Shown here piece after piece: positions 6,574 through 8,089 of a stretch of 8,089 bases of DNA; within the stretch, counting starts at the first letter, position 1; each line of letters begins with the position of its first letter. The position numbers and the translations under genes are program-made. The stretch is from an uncultured Bacilli bacterium (GTDB lineage Bacteria > Bacillota_I > Bacilli_A > RF39 > UBA660), in NCBI GenBank assembly GCA_947628245.1, contig CANQZH010000048.1, positions 1 to 8,089 of the forward strand, written 5' to 3'. The notes below the pieces were generated by a model. It ran no database searches. It was not told the origin of the DNA and worked only from the letters and a program-made list of their open reading frames with translations.

Positions 6574-6601
6574 ATTATATTTAAATTTTATAATTTAGCA
6601 A
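6574..6601 (-). promoter_or_regulatory. Candidate promoter for the surface protein and sortase
   Basis: TTGCTA (6601-6596, four of six -35 matches) and a perfect TATAAT (6579-6574) are separated by 16 nt. The -35 box lies in the last codons of the RnfD-like gene. Transcription would begin near 6567, giving a leader of about 35 nt that includes the ribosome-site hairpin. I see no terminator between rnfD and this gene, so read-through from the rnf genes is also possible. Confidence 0.45.
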
Positions 6602-7451
6602 TTAAAGTCCTTTTCTTCGACAAAACTTCTATTAAATAGAATAAAAAATATGCCACACAAGCTCCTAAAAAAGGTCCAGTTAAATTATTAAAATAATAAG
6701 TTCCTAAAAAGATGAAAAAACCAGATATCAAAGCATATATAATTTGCATCTTCTTCAAAATTGGCGAAAACTCATTAAAAGGAATAATAAATATAGTTAA
6801 ATAAATTACACTACTATTAAGTAAATTAATAAATAAATTAGCATCAGTCTTACTAATAGAAATTAATAATGAAAAAATAAAATAAACACCTAAAGATAAA
6901 ACCGTCATCTCTTTTTTATAATAAAAACTAGTTCCAAACAATATTAAGCCAATTAACAAAAGCAAAATATTAGTAATTCCAACTCCTCCAACACTTTTAC
7001 CTAAAAAAATATCTATAGTTCGATAAAATATTTCATTATTACTTTCAATAATATTAGTAAACTGATAATTTTTAAAACAAACTAACAACAATAAAGCAAC
7101 ATAAATTGGTGAAATAGTTAACTTAAATTTAGCAAAAAGAAATAAAATTAACCCAATAACTACACAAGAACCAATAATTGATACTTGATAAGGTAAAGCA
7201 ACAGATATTAAAAAACCTAATAAATAATTTTTACTTAATTTATGTTCTAAAATTAAATCGATGATACCACCAATAACTAACCCACTAAAACAAATAATTA
7301 AAGGCCTTAAAGAAGTCCAAAAACTAATTTGATTATTTAAATAATAACTTAAACCATTCTTATAAAACCCATATAAAGATAATAAACTTAAAACAATTAA
7401 ATACCATACCTTAAGATTAACTTTTTCTTCATAATAAGTATGCTTCATCAT
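6588..7451 (-). CDS. Highly divergent RnfD-like membrane protein
   Basis: An integral membrane protein of 287 residues with about eight to ten hydrophobic segments. It follows an RnfC-like gene as rnfD usually does, and parts of it follow the RnfD/NqrB pattern: NYLLGFLISVALPYQVSIIG (75-94) resembles the third-helix region, FLGKSVGGVGITNILLLLIG (149-168) matches the family's FLG...GxIGExSxLxxLIG block, and FNNLTGPFLGACVAYFL (254-270) matches the last helix. RnfD normally carries a covalently bound flavin on the threonine of an SGAT motif; no such motif exists here, the E of the IGE block is I159, and the FNPA and DPVTSP blocks are degraded (SPIYVALL, IPFNEFSP). If it still works in an Rnf-type ion pump, it does so without that flavin. 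The ATG at 7451 follows AAGGAGG by 5 nt, inside rnfC. Confidence 0.65.
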   Translation of the reverse strand: MMKHTYYEEKVNLKVWYLIVLSLLSLYGFYKNGLSYYLNNQISFWTSLRPLIICFSGLVIGGIIDLILEHKLSKNYLLGFLISVALPYQVSIIGSCVVIGLILFLFAKFKLTISPIYVALLLLVCFKNYQFTNIIESNNEIFYRTIDIFLGKSVGGVGITNILLLLIGLILFGTSFYYKKEMTVLSLGVYFIFSLLISISKTDANLFINLLNSSVIYLTIFIIPFNEFSPILKKMQIIYALISGFFIFLGTYYFNNLTGPFLGACVAYFLFYLIEVLSKKRTLIAKL

Positions 7452-8089
7452 TTATCCCTCCTTAAAGAAAGATTACTAGGACAAACATATTCACATAAAC
7501 CACAAGAAATACAATTATCCATTCTTTTCTTAAAAATAGGCTCACATCCTCTTGGACAAACACTTAAACATTTTCCACAAGAAATACAAGGTTTAACATC
7601 TCTTAATTCATCAAAAAATAAAACAGAACTAACATTTTCATCTACAACTACATCTAAAACATTTCTTTTCTTTTGTAAAACATTATTAATATAACCTTCT
7701 TTATTATTAATATTTAATTTATCTAAAATTTCTTTTAACAAAGTCCCCTTTTTAACTTTAACAACAACCGGATTTTCAATTTCTCCACTAACTGTTAGAT
7801 AACAATCTAATAAAGGTTGATGATAAAAAATAGCCTGAACTAAATTTAAAGATTCATTAACAGTTAAAGAATTAATCTTTTCTTTTAAAATATCTTCTAA
7901 AATAACATCATTATAAAGAGGATAAACATCCGGTAATAAACTTATATTAATAAAAGGATATCTTCCTAAAATATTAGCAAAATAATTAATATTATCTGAA
8001 TCATTTTCTTTTAATAAAATTCTTACTTCTTCATATTTATATATTTCTCTTAAAATATCTAAAACTTCTAATATTTCATCAAGATTATT
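7448..8089 (-). CDS. rnfC: RnfC-like iron-sulfur protein, C-terminal part (5' end beyond the right edge)
   Basis: RnfC is the peripheral electron-carrying subunit of the Rnf ferredoxin:NAD+ ion-pumping complex at the inner membrane face. The frame is open from the window edge; 213 codons are visible. In order: a poorly conserved stretch (1-95) where the family's flavin/NADH region should end, an SLBB domain starting YLTVSGEIENP (97-107) with VKKGTLLKEIL (112-122), then two ferredoxin-type 4Fe-4S motifs with all eight cysteines: C168, C171, C174, C178 and C193, C196, C199, C203. The protein ends ten residues after the last cysteine, earlier than in typical RnfC. The final codons LRRD (TTAAGGAGGGAT) also form the ribosome binding site of the next gene, and the TGA stop overlaps its ATG. 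A TTG at 7741 is a normal internal leucine codon and not a start. Confidence 0.85.
   Translation of the reverse strand, partial: NNLDEILEVLDILREIYKYEEVRILLKENDSDNINYFANILGRYPFINISLLPDVYPLYNDVILEDILKEKINSLTVNESLNLVQAIFYHQPLLDCYLTVSGEIENPVVVKVKKGTLLKEILDKLNINNKEGYINNVLQKKRNVLDVVVDENVSSVLFFDELRDVKPCISCGKCLSVCPRGCEPIFKKRMDNCISCGLCEYVCPSNLSLRRDK
7455..7462 (-). promoter_or_regulatory. Ribosome binding site of the RnfD-like gene, inside rnfC
   Basis: The minus strand reads AAGGAGGGATAAATGATG, with the perfect Shine-Dalgarno core ending 5 nt before the ATG at 7451. A second ATG at 7448 is 8 nt away, so either could be used, changing the protein by one methionine. With the ATGA stop-start overlap this implies tight coupling of the two proteins. 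Confidence 0.75.

Noticed and set aside
7448..7450. TGA read as tryptophan (mycoplasma code)
   Set aside because: Reading through this TGA would meet a second in-frame TGA at once and run over the rnfD start. The ATGA overlap with a perfect ribosome binding site fits a real stop, and tryptophans elsewhere (for example in RpoD) use TGG.
7440..7694. Plus-strand open frame of 84 codons
   Set aside because: Antisense to the Fe-S cluster region of rnfC and the rnfD start. Its repeated SxPxGQT/HxPQEI pattern is the mirror of the two cysteine motifs.
7739..7741. TTG at 7741 as the start of a separate small two-cluster ferredoxin (97 residues)
   Set aside because: The frame is open upstream to the window edge and encodes a clear SLBB domain (YLTVSGEIENP, VKKGTLLKEIL) directly joined to it, as in RnfC. 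No ribosome binding site precedes the TTG.

Overview
The window comes from a very AT-rich, low-GC Gram-positive bacterium, probably an uncultured Bacilli or Mycoplasmatota-like lineage. The base composition, the strong AAGGAGG-type ribosome binding sites and the conserved dnaG-rpoD-trmK order all point that way. A sortase with a sortase substrate argues for a cell wall. TGA appears to be a normal stop codon: the rnfC frame ends in a TGA inside the ATGA overlap with rnfD, so this is not the mycoplasma code. Every gene I can support lies on the minus strand; the plus-strand open frames are shadows.

In the direction of transcription (high to low coordinates), the window opens inside a divergent RnfC-like iron-sulfur protein (7448 to the right edge). 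It is followed, with a 4-nt overlap, by a very divergent RnfD-like membrane protein (6588-7451). rnfG, rnfE and the rest do not follow. Next, after a possible internal promoter and a hairpin that buries the ribosome binding site, comes a 727-residue secreted surface protein (4349-6532). It has a signal peptide, an N-terminal region that resembles a thioester domain without its cysteine, five beta-type repeats of about 72 residues (two nearly identical in DNA), and a non-standard C-terminal sorting signal (IPNTL, hydrophobic stretch, KK). Its end overlaps the start of a small sortase (3901-4464) by up to 116 nt in another frame. The two are most simply read as a dedicated enzyme-substrate pair. 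An AT-rich intrinsic terminator spans the sortase stop codon.

A second unit then runs through the classic macromolecular synthesis operon: primase dnaG (2085-3809), primary sigma factor rpoD (776-2068) and the tRNA m1A22 methyltransferase trmK (145-783). The genes are 16 nt apart (dnaG-rpoD) or overlap by 8 nt (rpoD-trmK). The unit ends in a perfect 12-bp AT-rich hairpin that contains the trmK stop codon. A further gene starts at GTG (position 51) behind an excellent ribosome binding site and leaves the window after 17 codons.

The most notable points are: a primary sigma factor with what looks like a tandem duplication of region 1.1; an RnfC-RnfD pair that has lost its usual neighbours and several diagnostic motifs, including the covalent-flavin site; and the surface protein/sortase pair, whose sorting signal and sortase N-terminus are encoded by the same DNA. 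I found no RNA genes, insertion sequences, CRISPR arrays or replication origin.
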